NCBI GenBank assembly: GCA_035624455.1
Contig: DASPRM010000164.1
Location: 1 to 64,000 of the forward strand
Reading direction: 5' to 3'
Length of the DNA: 64,000 nucleotides
From: Terriglobales bacterium
Lineage (GTDB): Bacteria; Acidobacteriota; Terriglobia; Terriglobales; Acidobacteriaceae
Shown here piece by piece: positions 1 to 8,335 of the stretch. The notes beneath the pieces are model-generated. The model worked only from the letters and a program-made list of their open reading frames with translations, was not told the origin of the DNA and searched no databases. Position numbers and translations under genes: made by a program. Numbering within the stretch: the stretch's first letter is position 1; the number at the start of each line of letters is the position of its first letter.

Positions 1-860
1 CGCGCTGCCAGGCGCTTCAGGTTGCGCGCGTCTACCGGGGCATCCGTCGCGACCACCACCATCACCGAGCCGTTGCCGCGATCCGTAGCGGCACTTCCCA
101 CTTGAAGCTCATCGCGCAGGTAGTAGCGGCCCAGCTCGCGGCCAACCGGAGCACCTGCAATCGTCAGCACACCTCCAAAGTTCGTCTGCACCAGAACCCC
201 GACCGTGTACCCACCCAACTTCGGCGGCAGGCGCCGAGATGCGGTCCCGATCCCGCCCTTGAAGCCAAACGCTACCGTTCCGGTGCCCGCGCCCACCGAG
301 CCTTCTTCGATCGGCCCGCTCCTGGCGTTCTTGATAGCGGCAAACACGTCCTCGCGGGTGATGTGTCGTCCGCGAACGTCGTTCAAGTAACCATCGTTGG
401 TTTCGCCGACCAAAGGGTTTATGGACATGACGTCCAGGTTCCCTGGCAAAGCCAGCATGTAGTCGATCAGAGCATCGGCCACACGCGGCACGCTCAGGGT
501 GGAGGTGAGCAGGATTGGGGTCTCGATCTCGCCAAGTTCGTTGACCTGGGTTGACCCCGCCAGCTTGCCGAAAGCATTGCCCACGAAAACCGCGCCCGGT
601 ACCTTTTCGCGGAACAGATTGCCGCCATGGGGCAGGATCGCGGTTACGCCGGTGCGGACATCATTCCCGCGAATTATGGTTGCGTGCCCAACCTGAACTC
701 CAGCGACATCGCTGATCGCATCGAGCGGCCCAGCCGGCAGGATGCCAATCTTTAACCCTAGGCTCGAAGTTCGCGGGCGCGGAGTGCCAGCCGGATTCTG
801 ACCGCTAGCCGCTGCGGCGGCCGCCAGCAAGACTGCTGTGAACAAAAGCTTCTTAGTCAT
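1..860 (-). CDS. P1/DmpA family peptidase (S58), exported; 3' end beyond window
   Basis: This gene reads leftward from ATG 860-858 and runs off the window edge, so about 286 residues are visible. It opens with a signal peptide (MTKKLLFTAVLLAAAAAASG). It then shows the P1 aminopeptidase landmarks: DAISDVAGVQVGH near residue 47, VGAGTGTVAFGFKGGIGT and finally GNGSVMVVVATDAP. DmpA-type enzymes mature by self-cleavage at a Gly-Ser bond, and the Ser becomes the N-terminal nucleophile; the G-S in GNGS is the matching site. The family hydrolyses N-terminal residues from small peptides or amides, some with D- or beta-amino-acid preference. The ATG overlaps the end of the acyl-CoA dehydrogenase gene (ATGACTAA), which suggests translational coupling. 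The family call is firm; the substrate is unknown. Confidence 0.85.
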   Translation of the reverse strand, partial: MTKKLLFTAVLLAAAAAASGQNPAGTPRPRTSSLGLKIGILPAGPLDAISDVAGVQVGHATIIRGNDVRTGVTAILPHGGNLFREKVPGAVFVGNAFGKLAGSTQVNELGEIETPILLTSTLSVPRVADALIDYMLALPGNLDVMSINPLVGETNDGYLNDVRGRHITREDVFAAIKNARSGPIEEGSVGAGTGTVAFGFKGGIGTASRRLPPKLGGYTVGVLVQTNFGGVLTIAGAPVGRELGRYYLRDELQVGSAATDRGNGSVMVVVATDAPVDARNLKRLAA

Positions 861-2301
861 GTTCTGATAGCGCGTTCGCCGTGAAGGCTGCCAGTTCGGC
901 GAACAGTGCCTCTGCTCCCGCTTCTCTCTCCTCGCGAGGCAGCGCAAGCTGTCGCTCGATCTGGGCTTTGATTTTTTCCAGAGTCGGATCTGCCGGGCTC
1001 ACCGGCAGAGACTCAAACAGCTGCTCGTGCGCCCGCTTGCGCTCCATCACTTCCCAGCCATCCAGAATCTGGCGATGCGCCGGTCCCTCCCAGATGGCGA
1101 GTATCATGGCCTCCCGCAGCCAGCGCTCCGCGCGAAACTCATGCAGGGTACCCAGCCCCCCATGCACCTCCATTGCCCACTTCGCGGTTTGCACGGCGAA
1201 TTCCGCAGTCCAGTATTTTGCGAGATGCGCCACAAGGCGGAAAAGATGATAGCGATCCGAATATGGAGGCTTTTGCTGCCACACTTCGTTCAACAGTTCG
1301 AGTGCCCACCACGCCAGCTTTGAAGCGGCCCGGAGTTGCCGCAGCCGATCCTCAAACTGACGCCGCATCAGGGGCTGCTCGATCAGCGCCCTGCCAAAGA
1401 CTATCCGCTGCTGTGCAAACGATAGGGCATCGGCCATCGCCCGCTGCGCCAGCGCCACGCTGCCCAGGCTGTTAGCCACCCGCGAGAGATTCAGGACTTC
1501 AAGGATGAGGTAAATGCCATGTTCAGCCTGACCCAGGAGCCAAGCCTCGCTCTCCCGCAACTCAATTTCTCCCGTCGGCACGGATCGCGTGGCGATCTTG
1601 TCTTTCAGCCTACGGATCGAGTAATTGAGGCGGCCGTCCTCGCGCTGCCGCGGAAGAAGATAGAGAGCCAATCCGCGCACGCCCGCCCCAGAGCCCTCGG
1701 GCCGTGCCGCCACCACCGCCAGCTCAGCCCCGGCATTACTGGCGAAGTATTTGTCCCCAGTTAAGGACCACTGATCTCCCACGAGCCTCGCCGTAGTCTC
1801 GACCGTCGCGCCGAGGTCGGAGCCGCCCTTGATCTCCGTCATCCACGTCGCTCCTTGCCAGACAGCGTCATCCTTCCGCAGCAACCTGGCTAAAAAGCGC
1901 TGCTGAAGCGCGGCATCGCCGTACTTGATCAGCGGGACGATGGTGCCGAGGGAAACGGTATAAGGGCACGCCAGCCCGGGATCAAAAAATGATGTCACGT
2001 AGGTCCCCAAACCGGCGGGGAACAGAGTGTCCTCTTCGAAAACACGCCAGAGAACGCCGCTCTGGTAACCCTGTTTCAGCATTCGCCAGTAATCGGGTGA
2101 GTACAGAATCTCATCCACCCGGTTACTGGAACGATCGAACATTCGTAGCCACGGAGTGCCCGCGCGGTCTACCGCATCGGAGATACCTTGTCCTTCCGTC
2201 TCCCACCACGATGTGTATTCCTGCAGCCAATCCGGCATGCGCAAGCCACTCACGACCGATTGCAGAAAAGACAGTGGTGACTGGAGGCTATCAAAGCTCA
2301 T
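853..2301 (-). CDS. Acyl-CoA dehydrogenase family protein, AidB-like
   Basis: The 482-residue flavoenzyme has an alpha-helical N-terminal third, then the central FAD/substrate motif WMTEIKGGSDLGATVE (about residues 150-170), GDKYFASNAGAELAVVAARP, and a C-terminal helical domain with RIVFGRALIEQPLMRRQFED and EVHGGLGTLHEFRAERWLRE. The TEIKGGSD form and the late IWEGPAHRQILDG are more like the AidB/IsoVD branch than classical short-chain ACADs. AidB-like members are FAD proteins linked to alkylation stress or of unknown substrate. Without a structural alignment the catalytic Glu cannot be fixed. The gene lies 8 nt over the start of the P1 peptidase, so the two are probably co-transcribed. The pairing is unusual and no shared pathway is obvious. 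Confidence 0.82.
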   Translation of the reverse strand: MSFDSLQSPLSFLQSVVSGLRMPDWLQEYTSWWETEGQGISDAVDRAGTPWLRMFDRSSNRVDEILYSPDYWRMLKQGYQSGVLWRVFEEDTLFPAGLGTYVTSFFDPGLACPYTVSLGTIVPLIKYGDAALQQRFLARLLRKDDAVWQGATWMTEIKGGSDLGATVETTARLVGDQWSLTGDKYFASNAGAELAVVAARPEGSGAGVRGLALYLLPRQREDGRLNYSIRRLKDKIATRSVPTGEIELRESEAWLLGQAEHGIYLILEVLNLSRVANSLGSVALAQRAMADALSFAQQRIVFGRALIEQPLMRRQFEDRLRQLRAASKLAWWALELLNEVWQQKPPYSDRYHLFRLVAHLAKYWTAEFAVQTAKWAMEVHGGLGTLHEFRAERWLREAMILAIWEGPAHRQILDGWEVMERKRAHEQLFESLPVSPADPTLEKIKAQIERQLALPREEREAGAEALFAELAAFTANALSEHD

Positions 2302-2441
2302 GAGTGGCTCTCACTAGCGGGTTCTCACGGATTATTGATTGCTAGAGAGAGTATCAGGAAGGGCTCTTAGCGCTACCTGGAATCGCGCTTGAGCCGTTCA
2401 GCGGGCGTCAGCGTACCGGGAACCCGCTCGTGAAATCCCAA

Positions 2442-2469
2442 GGCCGCCCCTGCGGCCGAGGGACCTCTG
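2442..2469 (+). repeat. Copy of the GAGGGACCTCTG element before tRNA-Glu
   Basis: GGCCGCCCCTGCGGCC hairpin, then GAGGGACCTCTG, immediately upstream of the tRNA-Glu promoter. The layout matches the copy at 11114-11141. Confidence 0.6.
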
Positions 2470-2488
2470 GGCCCTGCGGACCCTTTGT

Positions 2489-2494
2489 TATAAT
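2489..2494 (+). promoter_or_regulatory. Candidate -10 box for the tRNA-Glu gene
   Basis: A perfect TATAAT sits 16 nt before the first base of the tRNA. No good -35 is visible 17 nt upstream (the sequence there is CT-rich), so the assignment rests on the -10 match and its position. Confidence 0.45.
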
Positions 2495-2510
2495 TTCGAT
2501 GACCTCAAGT

Positions 2511-2585
2511 GGCGCTATCGTCTAGGGGTTAGGACGTGAGATTCTCAATCTCAAAACCCGGGTTCGATTCCCGGTAGCGCTACCA
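2511..2585 (+). tRNA. tRNA-Glu, anticodon CTC
   Basis: The 75-nt cloverleaf has acceptor strands GGCGCTA and TAGCGCT (first pair is a G-U wobble), the D-arm TCTAGGGGTTAGGAC typical of glutamate tRNAs, an anticodon stem TGAGA/TCTCA around loop TTCTCAA (anticodon CTC at 2544-2546), the T-arm CCGGGTTCGATTCCCGG, discriminator A and an encoded CCA. It reads GAG codons. A gatCA pair further along the window suggests that Glu-tRNA is also used in transamidation to Gln-tRNA in this organism; that link is inferred. Confidence 0.96.
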
Positions 2586-2600
2586 AGTTTCGCCGACCGC

Positions 2601-3200
2601 CTAGTACCAAGCCACCGCCACTTCCACCTGCTCCAGGTTGAAGGATTTTTCTCCCTGAAAAAAGACGCGCCAGGCAGACTCGCTGCGGTCGATATCGCCA
2701 ACCACGATGAATCCTCCCGGGCAGCCGTAATTGATACGCATGCCGGCGATGGGAGCGGTGGCGCCGGTGAATAGGCTGCAACGCTCGCCATTTGTCAGCT
2801 CGAGTGCCCAGGGCAAAGTGTCCTTCTTCCACTCTCGCGACGAATGCTCCGTCGGCAGCGGAGAGGTGAGTGTCACGAGAACCACATTCGTGCTCCAGGG
2901 CGATTCCGGACAGGCAAGGAGATTCGGATCTCCCATGACATTCTGAAAGCAAGGGTCATGAATTGCGTTCTCGATGCTGCACCGCCAGGCGTCGGGCCGG
3001 CCGGCGGATGCGGCCGAGGCGGCGAAGCACTTTCCATTTCCGCGCGAGCTTGCGGTGAGCCCAGGAGCAAGGCGGCCGGCCTGAAATGGCGTCATGATTT
3101 TCACTTGCGTGGCCGGGCCACAGGTCCGGTCGGCCGACAGAGACATAGTGGGGGCCAACAGCAGAATCACAACCGCAAGGGTTACGATCTTGGTGTACAC
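2601..3200 (-). CDS. Exported protein of unknown function
   Basis: The protein has about 199 residues. A GTG start at 3200 is preferred because AAGGAGG lies 6 nt before it and it opens a clean signal peptide (VYTKIVTLAVVILLLAPTMSLSA). The mature part is Cys-rich (about seven Cys in pattern-like places, such as RTCGPA, GKCFAA, WRCSIE, DPCFQN, LACPES, ERCSLF, YGCPGG), which suggests disulfides in the periplasm or outside the cell. No domain is recognised. It stands alone, convergent with the tRNA gene. Confidence 0.7.
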   Translation of the reverse strand: MYTKIVTLAVVILLLAPTMSLSADRTCGPATQVKIMTPFQAGRLAPGLTASSRGNGKCFAASAASAGRPDAWRCSIENAIHDPCFQNVMGDPNLLACPESPWSTNVVLVTLTSPLPTEHSSREWKKDTLPWALELTNGERCSLFTGATAPIAGMRINYGCPGGFIVVGDIDRSESAWRVFFQGEKSFNLEQVEVAVAWY

Positions 3201-3350
3201 GTTGATCCTCCTTGCCGTTTGACGTAGCAAGAGCTTTTGCTGTCGAGAAACGTAGTATTCAGATGCTTGATGAGACGTTAGCTATTCCAACCATAGAGCC
3301 ATTTACGATCACTGCGGTTCGAGGGAAGATTGCGACATCCCAGCGGAAGC

Positions 3351-4712
3351 TCATCCTCGTTGCGTGCGCGCCAGGGCTCGTTTCAGCGTCTGGTCCAGTG
3401 CGGACTTCGCCTCTTCGTACTCTTGCTGGTTGACGCGTCCCTGCTGGCGATCGACCTCCAGTTGAAACAGCTCCTCTTTAAGCGCTGCCAGCAGCATCGC
3501 CGGATGGCTGCTCGGGGGCGCTATAGCTGTACTCTCAGCTGCGGTAGCTTTCGAAGTTAGTGTCACTGGCATGCCCGTCGAAAGCTTGGAGCTTTGGGTG
3601 GAACGACCAGCAGCGGTTGGAACAGGGGCCGGTTCTATGAGATCAGCTGTCGCTGCCCGAGCCCTACCTGTACCCGGCCGGGTTGCGATGTACACTCCAC
3701 CGGCAACCAAGACTGCCACGACTCCTCCCAGAATCGCCCAGCGGTATTGATGGAGCGGATCAGGCGCATCCACGGGAGGTCCAAGCCCGCCACCGGGGCG
3801 ATTGTCCCGTCCCATCGCCTGTGCCTGCTGATTGGCCGCGCCGGCCGGCGCTCCCGCCTCGCCTTCTTCCTGCAGCACTCCCGTACCGCTCACCCGGAAT
3901 GCAAGATCCTTGCCGGGAACTACGCCGCTCGCTACCTCGACGTTCGATTGCCCCCCACCAGGATCGTTCATCGGCGAGTAGGCAGCCGAGTCCTTGGCTT
4001 CGAAATTCATCGACTTGGGAAGCACTACCACGAAGTGCTGCATATCGCTGGTTATTTTTGGCGTGATGGTCGCCTCACCGCTGTAGGGGAGATGGTAGGC
4101 AATTTCGAAGCGCGTCTCGCCCGGACGCAGGGGGAAGACAAAAAAGTACCTCCCCTTTTCTGCCGGAACAGCGGCCGAATTTACCGGCATACCTCCGGGA
4201 CCTGAGGCCAGCGACTGATCGATCTGTGCGCCTTCCGGTAAGTAAAACTCATAAGTTCGGTCCGACATTAAGGAGCGCGGCGGTTTGGAATTATTCTTTA
4301 CAGAAATCAATTCCAACACTTGCAGCTGACCGCCGTCCGCCTGCATGCGCATCACGTTGACGTTGGTGGTGATGCCATCCAGTTTTTTCGCTGCGTCGTA
4401 GACTTTGATTTCTACCGAATTCACTCCCGGCCGCACCGGTCCGCCAGAAGGAAAATAGTTCACACCCTGATGATTGACGCGCACCAGATGCGGAACATTT
4501 GCGTCATCTATATTCAATGAGAACTTGCCCTGAGCGTCGGTGCGCGTGCGTCCGACCTCGCTCATGCCTTGCGACAGGGCCATCAGTACGACATCGTCTC
4601 CAGCCGCGGGCTTACCGGTGGTTTCGTTGGTTACAGTTCCGGTGAGCGTCTCGGCGGACGCAAGCCCACCCGGAAGCAACAGACATGCAAACAGTGCAAC
4701 GCGGAATTTCAA
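3351..4712 (-). CDS. Exported membrane-anchored protein with carboxypeptidase-regulatory-like domain, last gene of ccm operon
   Basis: The protein has about 453 residues. A TTG at 4712 is preferred over the upstream ATG at 4757: TGGAG lies 6 nt before it and it begins directly with a signal peptide (LKFRVALFACLLLPGGLASA). Residues 20-110 form a beta-sandwich like CarboxypepD_reg (GTVTNETTGKPAAGDDV, DAQGKFSLNID). A second beta-rich region follows, then a Gly/Pro-rich linker, a membrane segment (RWAILGGVVAVLVAGGVYIA) and a C-terminal helical tail (LFQLEVDRQQGRVNQQEYEEAKSALDQ) resembling the short coiled coil of the preceding CcmI-like gene. Its position 3' of ccmF-ccmH suggests a role in cytochrome c maturation or redox-protein assembly, but its function is unknown. 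Confidence 0.7.
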   Translation of the reverse strand: MKFRVALFACLLLPGGLASAETLTGTVTNETTGKPAAGDDVVLMALSQGMSEVGRTRTDAQGKFSLNIDDANVPHLVRVNHQGVNYFPSGGPVRPGVNSVEIKVYDAAKKLDGITTNVNVMRMQADGGQLQVLELISVKNNSKPPRSLMSDRTYEFYLPEGAQIDQSLASGPGGMPVNSAAVPAEKGRYFFVFPLRPGETRFEIAYHLPYSGEATITPKITSDMQHFVVVLPKSMNFEAKDSAAYSPMNDPGGGQSNVEVASGVVPGKDLAFRVSGTGVLQEEGEAGAPAGAANQQAQAMGRDNRPGGGLGPPVDAPDPLHQYRWAILGGVVAVLVAGGVYIATRPGTGRARAATADLIEPAPVPTAAGRSTQSSKLSTGMPVTLTSKATAAESTAIAPPSSHPAMLLAALKEELFQLEVDRQQGRVNQQEYEEAKSALDQTLKRALARTQRG

Positions 4713-4763
4713 GTTGAACTCCAGAATTTGATCGATCAGGCCGGCTGGACGAAACACATCCCA

Positions 4764-5039
4764 CTAACCAGCTTTAGCTTTTTCCAGGCGCTCGATTTCA
4801 CCCAGAATCGCAGCTGCCTCGTCTTCCAGTGAACCTCGCATCGTCAGGTAATCACTCTCAGGGAACTTGCCGGCGTTGTACTCGAAATTCAGATCGCGCA
4901 GGTTCTCGTAGACCGCTTCCTTGCGTTCCTGCAGATAAGCCAGTCGAGTTTTCTCCGCGCCAGTATCGTAGTCGCGAGAGGGCGTAAATATGTAGAGTAG
5001 CAATCCAATCGTCAGCGCAAGACAAGCCAGCGCGGTCAC
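4764..5039 (-). CDS. CcmI N-terminal-like cytochrome c biogenesis membrane protein
   Basis: The 91-residue protein starts at GTG 5039, overlapping the ccmH stop by four bases (GTGA). A longer frame exists upstream but lies inside ccmH. It is one membrane helix (ALACLALTIGLLLYIF) followed by a charged coiled coil with LRDLNFEYNAGKFPESDY, the hallmark of CcmI/CycH N-termini (LRDL-x-F/Y-xx-GK-x-x-x-x-D/EY). The TPR part of full CcmI is absent, so this is a minimal CcmI. It probably acts with CcmF/CcmH in the inner membrane in haem ligation. Confidence 0.78.
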   Translation of the reverse strand: MTALACLALTIGLLLYIFTPSRDYDTGAEKTRLAYLQERKEAVYENLRDLNFEYNAGKFPESDYLTMRGSLEDEAAAILGEIERLEKAKAG

Positions 5040-5509
5040 AGCTGGGTCTCCTGACGCGCCCGCTGACGCAGAGCCTCGAGTTCGGCGGCGTTGAGATTGG
5101 TGGCTCCAACCGGCGTCACCCGGTACTTCCATTTCCGAACCAGCACGATTACCAGGCCGATACCCACCATCAGCGCCAAATAGGGTGTGATCCACGCAAC
5201 TCGATTGAATCCTGAAGTCGGAGGCGCCGCCAGAACCGTAGGTCCATATTTCTGAACGAAGGCTTGCAGGACCAGACTGTCACTGTCGCCGCGCTCCACG
5301 CCTGCCATCAGTTCGGCACGCATGCGCTCGGAGTACGAGCAGCCAACATGATTGCACTCCAGCAGGATCTGGTTGCAGCCACACTTGCACATCAGCTTGT
5401 GCCCGAGATCCTGGAAGCGTTGCTCCGCGCCATCACCTGCGCCCATGAAAGCCAGGCTGACGAGCACAAGGATCGCGAGCTGCACCGGTCTTTGAATCAA
5501 AGCTCGCAT
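5036..5509 (-). CDS. ccmH: Cytochrome c maturation protein CcmH (thiol-disulfide subunit)
   Basis: The 157-residue protein has a signal/anchor helix (LAILVLVSLAFMG), the conserved cysteine site LMCKCGCNQ near residue 40 in place of the classical LRCxxCQ, a short helical domain with the hallmarks MRAEL and FVQKYGPTVLAAP, and a second membrane helix (VAWITPYLALMVGIGLVIVLV). CcmH keeps apocytochrome CXXCH thiols reduced before haem attachment by CcmF. Extra cysteines (ECNHVGC) follow the active site and could bind metal. The ATG follows the ccmF stop directly (TAAATG), so expression is coupled. Confidence 0.93.
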   Translation of the reverse strand: MRALIQRPVQLAILVLVSLAFMGAGDGAEQRFQDLGHKLMCKCGCNQILLECNHVGCSYSERMRAELMAGVERGDSDSLVLQAFVQKYGPTVLAAPPTSGFNRVAWITPYLALMVGIGLVIVLVRKWKYRVTPVGATNLNAAELEALRQRARQETQL

Positions 5510-7549
5510 TTAATCACCCACCGCCGCCGGATGGCCAGTCTCCTGCTCCACGGTCGCACGGGCCGGCACGCGCGTCGCGATGCGGACAGCAGTGGTGCTG
5601 GGTATCAAAGCGATCAGCGTCCCGATAATCACGATCTGGACCCCAATCCATATCCACATCACCAGCGGGTTCAGATGGGCGCGGATGATTGGCCGGCCGC
5701 TATCCTGATTCAGTCCGCTATAAACAAGGTATAGGTCCTCTTGCAGGGTCGAACGATTAGCCACAATGGTGGCTGCCTGCTGGCTGGCTTTGTAGAAGCG
5801 GCGCTCGGGATAGAGCGTATCCACATGCCTGCCGTTCTTGCTCACGTCGATGATTGCCCACTCGCTGCTGTAGTTGGGATTGTCGTCCTGAGTGTAGGAC
5901 TTGCACGTCATCGTGTACGGGCCGATCGACATGCTGTCGCCATTGCCCAATTCGCGCTCGATGTCGCGATTAAAGGCGGCGCCGGAGAAGCCGATCATGA
6001 TCACGATCACGCCGAAGTGCACGATATACCCGCCATAGCGGCGCGTGTTGCGCCGCGTCAGTTGCACCATGGAGGCCAGCAGATTCTGTCCCGTATGCCG
6101 TGCGATCACGCGCCCGCCGCGAATGAACTCGGAAAAGACAGTCGCCGCCACCAGCACCGAGAGGCAGATCGTGATCAGGGAATAGAAAGCCGCCGTGTCG
6201 CTAAATGGCCGGAAGCCAAAAGCAATCAGGATCACAGCGGTTGCGATCGAGAGACACGCCGGAACGAGGAAATTGCGCTTCAGACTCTCGACCGATGTTT
6301 TGCGCCAGGCCAGCAACGGCCCAACTGCCGTCAGGATCAGCAGCAGCACGGCTACAGGAATATTCACCCGGTTGAAAAATGGCGGTCCTACGGTCACTTT
6401 TGTTCCCTGTACCCACTCGGAAAGCACGGGGAAGAGCGTGCCCCAGAGAACAGTGAAACAGGCGACGAGCAGCAGCAGGTTATTGAAAAGGAAGCTGGAC
6501 TCGCGCGAGACCAGCGACTCCAACCGGTTCTCACTGCGCAGATGCTCGCGGTTGCGCACAAACCAGTAAACACAGACAGCAAGCGTCAAGGCCAGAAAGC
6601 CTATGAACCAGGTGCCGATTGAAGACTGGGCGAAAGCGTGAACCGAACTCACCACTCCGCTGCGGGTGAGAAATGTCCCGAAGATCGAAAGCAGGAACGT
6701 GCAAAAAATCAACCACACGTTCCAAACTTTTAGCATGCCGCGCTTCTCCTGCATCATTACCGAATGCAGAAATGCAGTGCCCGTCAGCCAAGGCAGCAAC
6801 GAAGCATTCTCCACCGGATCCCATCCCCAATAGCCGCCCCAACCCAGCACCGAGTAAGCCCAGTGCGCGCCCAAGAAAATGCCGCAAGTGAGAAATAGCC
6901 AGGTCACCATCGTCCAGCGACGCGTGATATGGATCCACTTCTCACCCGGATACTTCATAATCAGCGCTGCGAGTGCGAATGCGAAGGGCACGGTGAATCC
7001 CACGTAGCCGAGATAGAGCATGGGCGGGTGGATCACCATCTCCGGATACTGCAGAAGCGGATTGAGGCCGTTGCCATCTGGAGGAAGCGATCCCTGCATC
7101 ATGGCAAACGGGTTCGCGGGAAAATTTACCAGCAGGAGAAAGAACACCTGGACCGCTGCGATCACCACTGAAGCATGCGCCACCAGTCGAGGATCGACGC
7201 GATAGCGCAGGCGAAGCACCAGTCCATAGCTGGCTAACAGCAGTGACCAGAACAGCAGCGATCCTTCCTGTCCGGACCATAGCGCCGCAAACTTGTAGGG
7301 CGCGGGCAAGGCGCGATTGCTGTGATGGAAAATGTAGGCGATGGAAAAATCGTTCTGGAAGGTCGCGACCACTAACACCGCGGCTGCTACCAGCACCGCG
7401 ATGAACACCGCGATCCCGGCTCGCCGCGCGCTCTCCGCCAGACGGTCTGACGCCTCGCCCTTGCGGAGCAACGCCAACACTCCGGCAACGAACGTGAATG
7501 CGCTCAGCCCGAGGGCCAGCAGGAGAGAGTAACTGCCTAATTCGGCCAT
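5510..7549 (-). CDS. ccmF: Haem lyase CcmF/NrfE family protein
   Basis: The 679-residue polytopic protein has roughly 14-15 hydrophobic segments and the tryptophan-rich haem-handling WWD motif GWGGYWGWDPVENASLLPW around residue 240. The HPPMLYLGYVGFTVPFAFAL stretch and FGTFLTRSGVVSSVHAFAQS match the CcmF core. A large periplasmic loop near the C-terminus precedes the last helix. It attaches haem to apocytochromes c with CcmH/CcmI in the inner membrane. It is the first gene of a four-gene operon; ccmA, B, C, D and E are not in the window. Confidence 0.94.
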   Translation of the reverse strand: MAELGSYSLLLALGLSAFTFVAGVLALLRKGEASDRLAESARRAGIAVFIAVLVAAAVLVVATFQNDFSIAYIFHHSNRALPAPYKFAALWSGQEGSLLFWSLLLASYGLVLRLRYRVDPRLVAHASVVIAAVQVFFLLLVNFPANPFAMMQGSLPPDGNGLNPLLQYPEMVIHPPMLYLGYVGFTVPFAFALAALIMKYPGEKWIHITRRWTMVTWLFLTCGIFLGAHWAYSVLGWGGYWGWDPVENASLLPWLTGTAFLHSVMMQEKRGMLKVWNVWLIFCTFLLSIFGTFLTRSGVVSSVHAFAQSSIGTWFIGFLALTLAVCVYWFVRNREHLRSENRLESLVSRESSFLFNNLLLLVACFTVLWGTLFPVLSEWVQGTKVTVGPPFFNRVNIPVAVLLLILTAVGPLLAWRKTSVESLKRNFLVPACLSIATAVILIAFGFRPFSDTAAFYSLITICLSVLVAATVFSEFIRGGRVIARHTGQNLLASMVQLTRRNTRRYGGYIVHFGVIVIMIGFSGAAFNRDIERELGNGDSMSIGPYTMTCKSYTQDDNPNYSSEWAIIDVSKNGRHVDTLYPERRFYKASQQAATIVANRSTLQEDLYLVYSGLNQDSGRPIIRAHLNPLVMWIWIGVQIVIIGTLIALIPSTTAVRIATRVPARATVEQETGHPAAVGD

Positions 7550-7749
7550 GGAATGCTACAAGGACTGCCCGATGCGGTCATTGTTTCAGAATCCGCATAG
7601 CGTCGCAAGTTGGTCGGGTTTGCGCGCGTGAGCGCAACCCGTGCCCATAGGCAAAATCCCGAGACCGCTCCGGAACAACGCCGTCCCCTTCTGGAAAGGG
7701 TTGCAGTTACGGGAATTGACTCCACTCCAAGGATTGTTTTCTTCCTGAA

Positions 7750-7771
7750 GGTAACCGCCTCCCGCGTTACC
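7750..7771. repeat. Short inverted repeat between ccmF and receiver gene
   Basis: GGTAAC and GTTACC are spaced by 10 bases in the divergent 280-bp gap between ccmF and the response-regulator gene. The arms are only 6 bp, so an operator role for either gene is a suggestion. I see no convincing -35/-10 pair in this gap. Confidence 0.3.
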
Positions 7772-7829
7772 GTGGTGACGACTGGTTGCACCGCGAAAAA
7801 AATTGCCGTGGTGCTGTGGGAGGATGGAA

Positions 7830-8240
7830 GTGAAAGCAACAATCCTCATTGCTGAAGCAGACGAAACCGTGCGCAAGCTGATTCGTACAGTTCTCGAAAA
7901 TGCCCATTACGACATTCGGGAAGCCTGCGACGTCAAATCCTGCCTGGAGACGGCCAGGACGGAACATCTGGACTTAGTACTGCTCGACTGCGTAAGCCTC
8001 GACCTCGGAGGCATGACTACACTAAAAAAACTGCGGGTCGGCTACCGCACGGCTGAGATTCCTGTGCTGGTGATGAGCGCCGTGGGGCAATACAGTTACG
8101 GCTTTGCGCTCTGGTCAAACGGTTGGCTGGTGAAACCCTTTCGTGTTTCGCAACTGCTGCAGAGCGTCGATCGCGCGCTGAATGGGTGGTCATTCAATCA
8201 AAGATCAACACTACCGCCGGCGCTGACGGCTGCGGGATAA
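7830..8240 (+). CDS. Stand-alone response regulator receiver protein
   Basis: The protein has about 136 residues. GTG 7830 is preferred because GGGAGG lies 6 nt upstream; an ATG at 7824 abuts that ribosome site. It is a single receiver domain: ILIAEADETVRK at the N-terminus, phosphoacceptor Asp53 in LVLLDC, a switch Ser in LVMSAVG and the invariant Lys in WLVKPFR. There is no output domain. The first acidic pocket is degenerate (E-A instead of the usual acidic pair), so Mg binding may be weak. It stands alone with no histidine kinase nearby, so its partner is unknown. Confidence 0.82.
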   Translation: MKATILIAEADETVRKLIRTVLENAHYDIREACDVKSCLETARTEHLDLVLLDCVSLDLGGMTTLKKLRVGYRTAEIPVLVMSAVGQYSYGFALWSNGWLVKPFRVSQLLQSVDRALNGWSFNQRSTLPPALTAAG

Positions 8241-8250
8241 CCGTGTGCCT

Positions 8251-8311
8251 CAGTGGCTAAAGCCAGTCTGTCTGTGAACTGTCGCGTATGCAGGGCTAAT
8301 GCCCTGCTCCA
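8251..8311. repeat. Intergenic repeat copy (GGCTAAAGCC family)
   Basis: CAGTGGCTAAAGCC followed about 27 nt later by CAGGGCTAATGCCCTGCTCC, the latter able to fold on itself. A diverged copy lies at 30678-30735. It sits between two convergent genes. Confidence 0.55.
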
Positions 8312-8335
8312 ACCGGCCTTAGCGCCCGCGAACGT

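Noticed and set aside
5741-6622. 293-codon open frame antisense to ccmF
   Set aside because: It is His/Gln/Arg-rich with no fold sense, caused by the codon bias of the membrane gene on the other strand.
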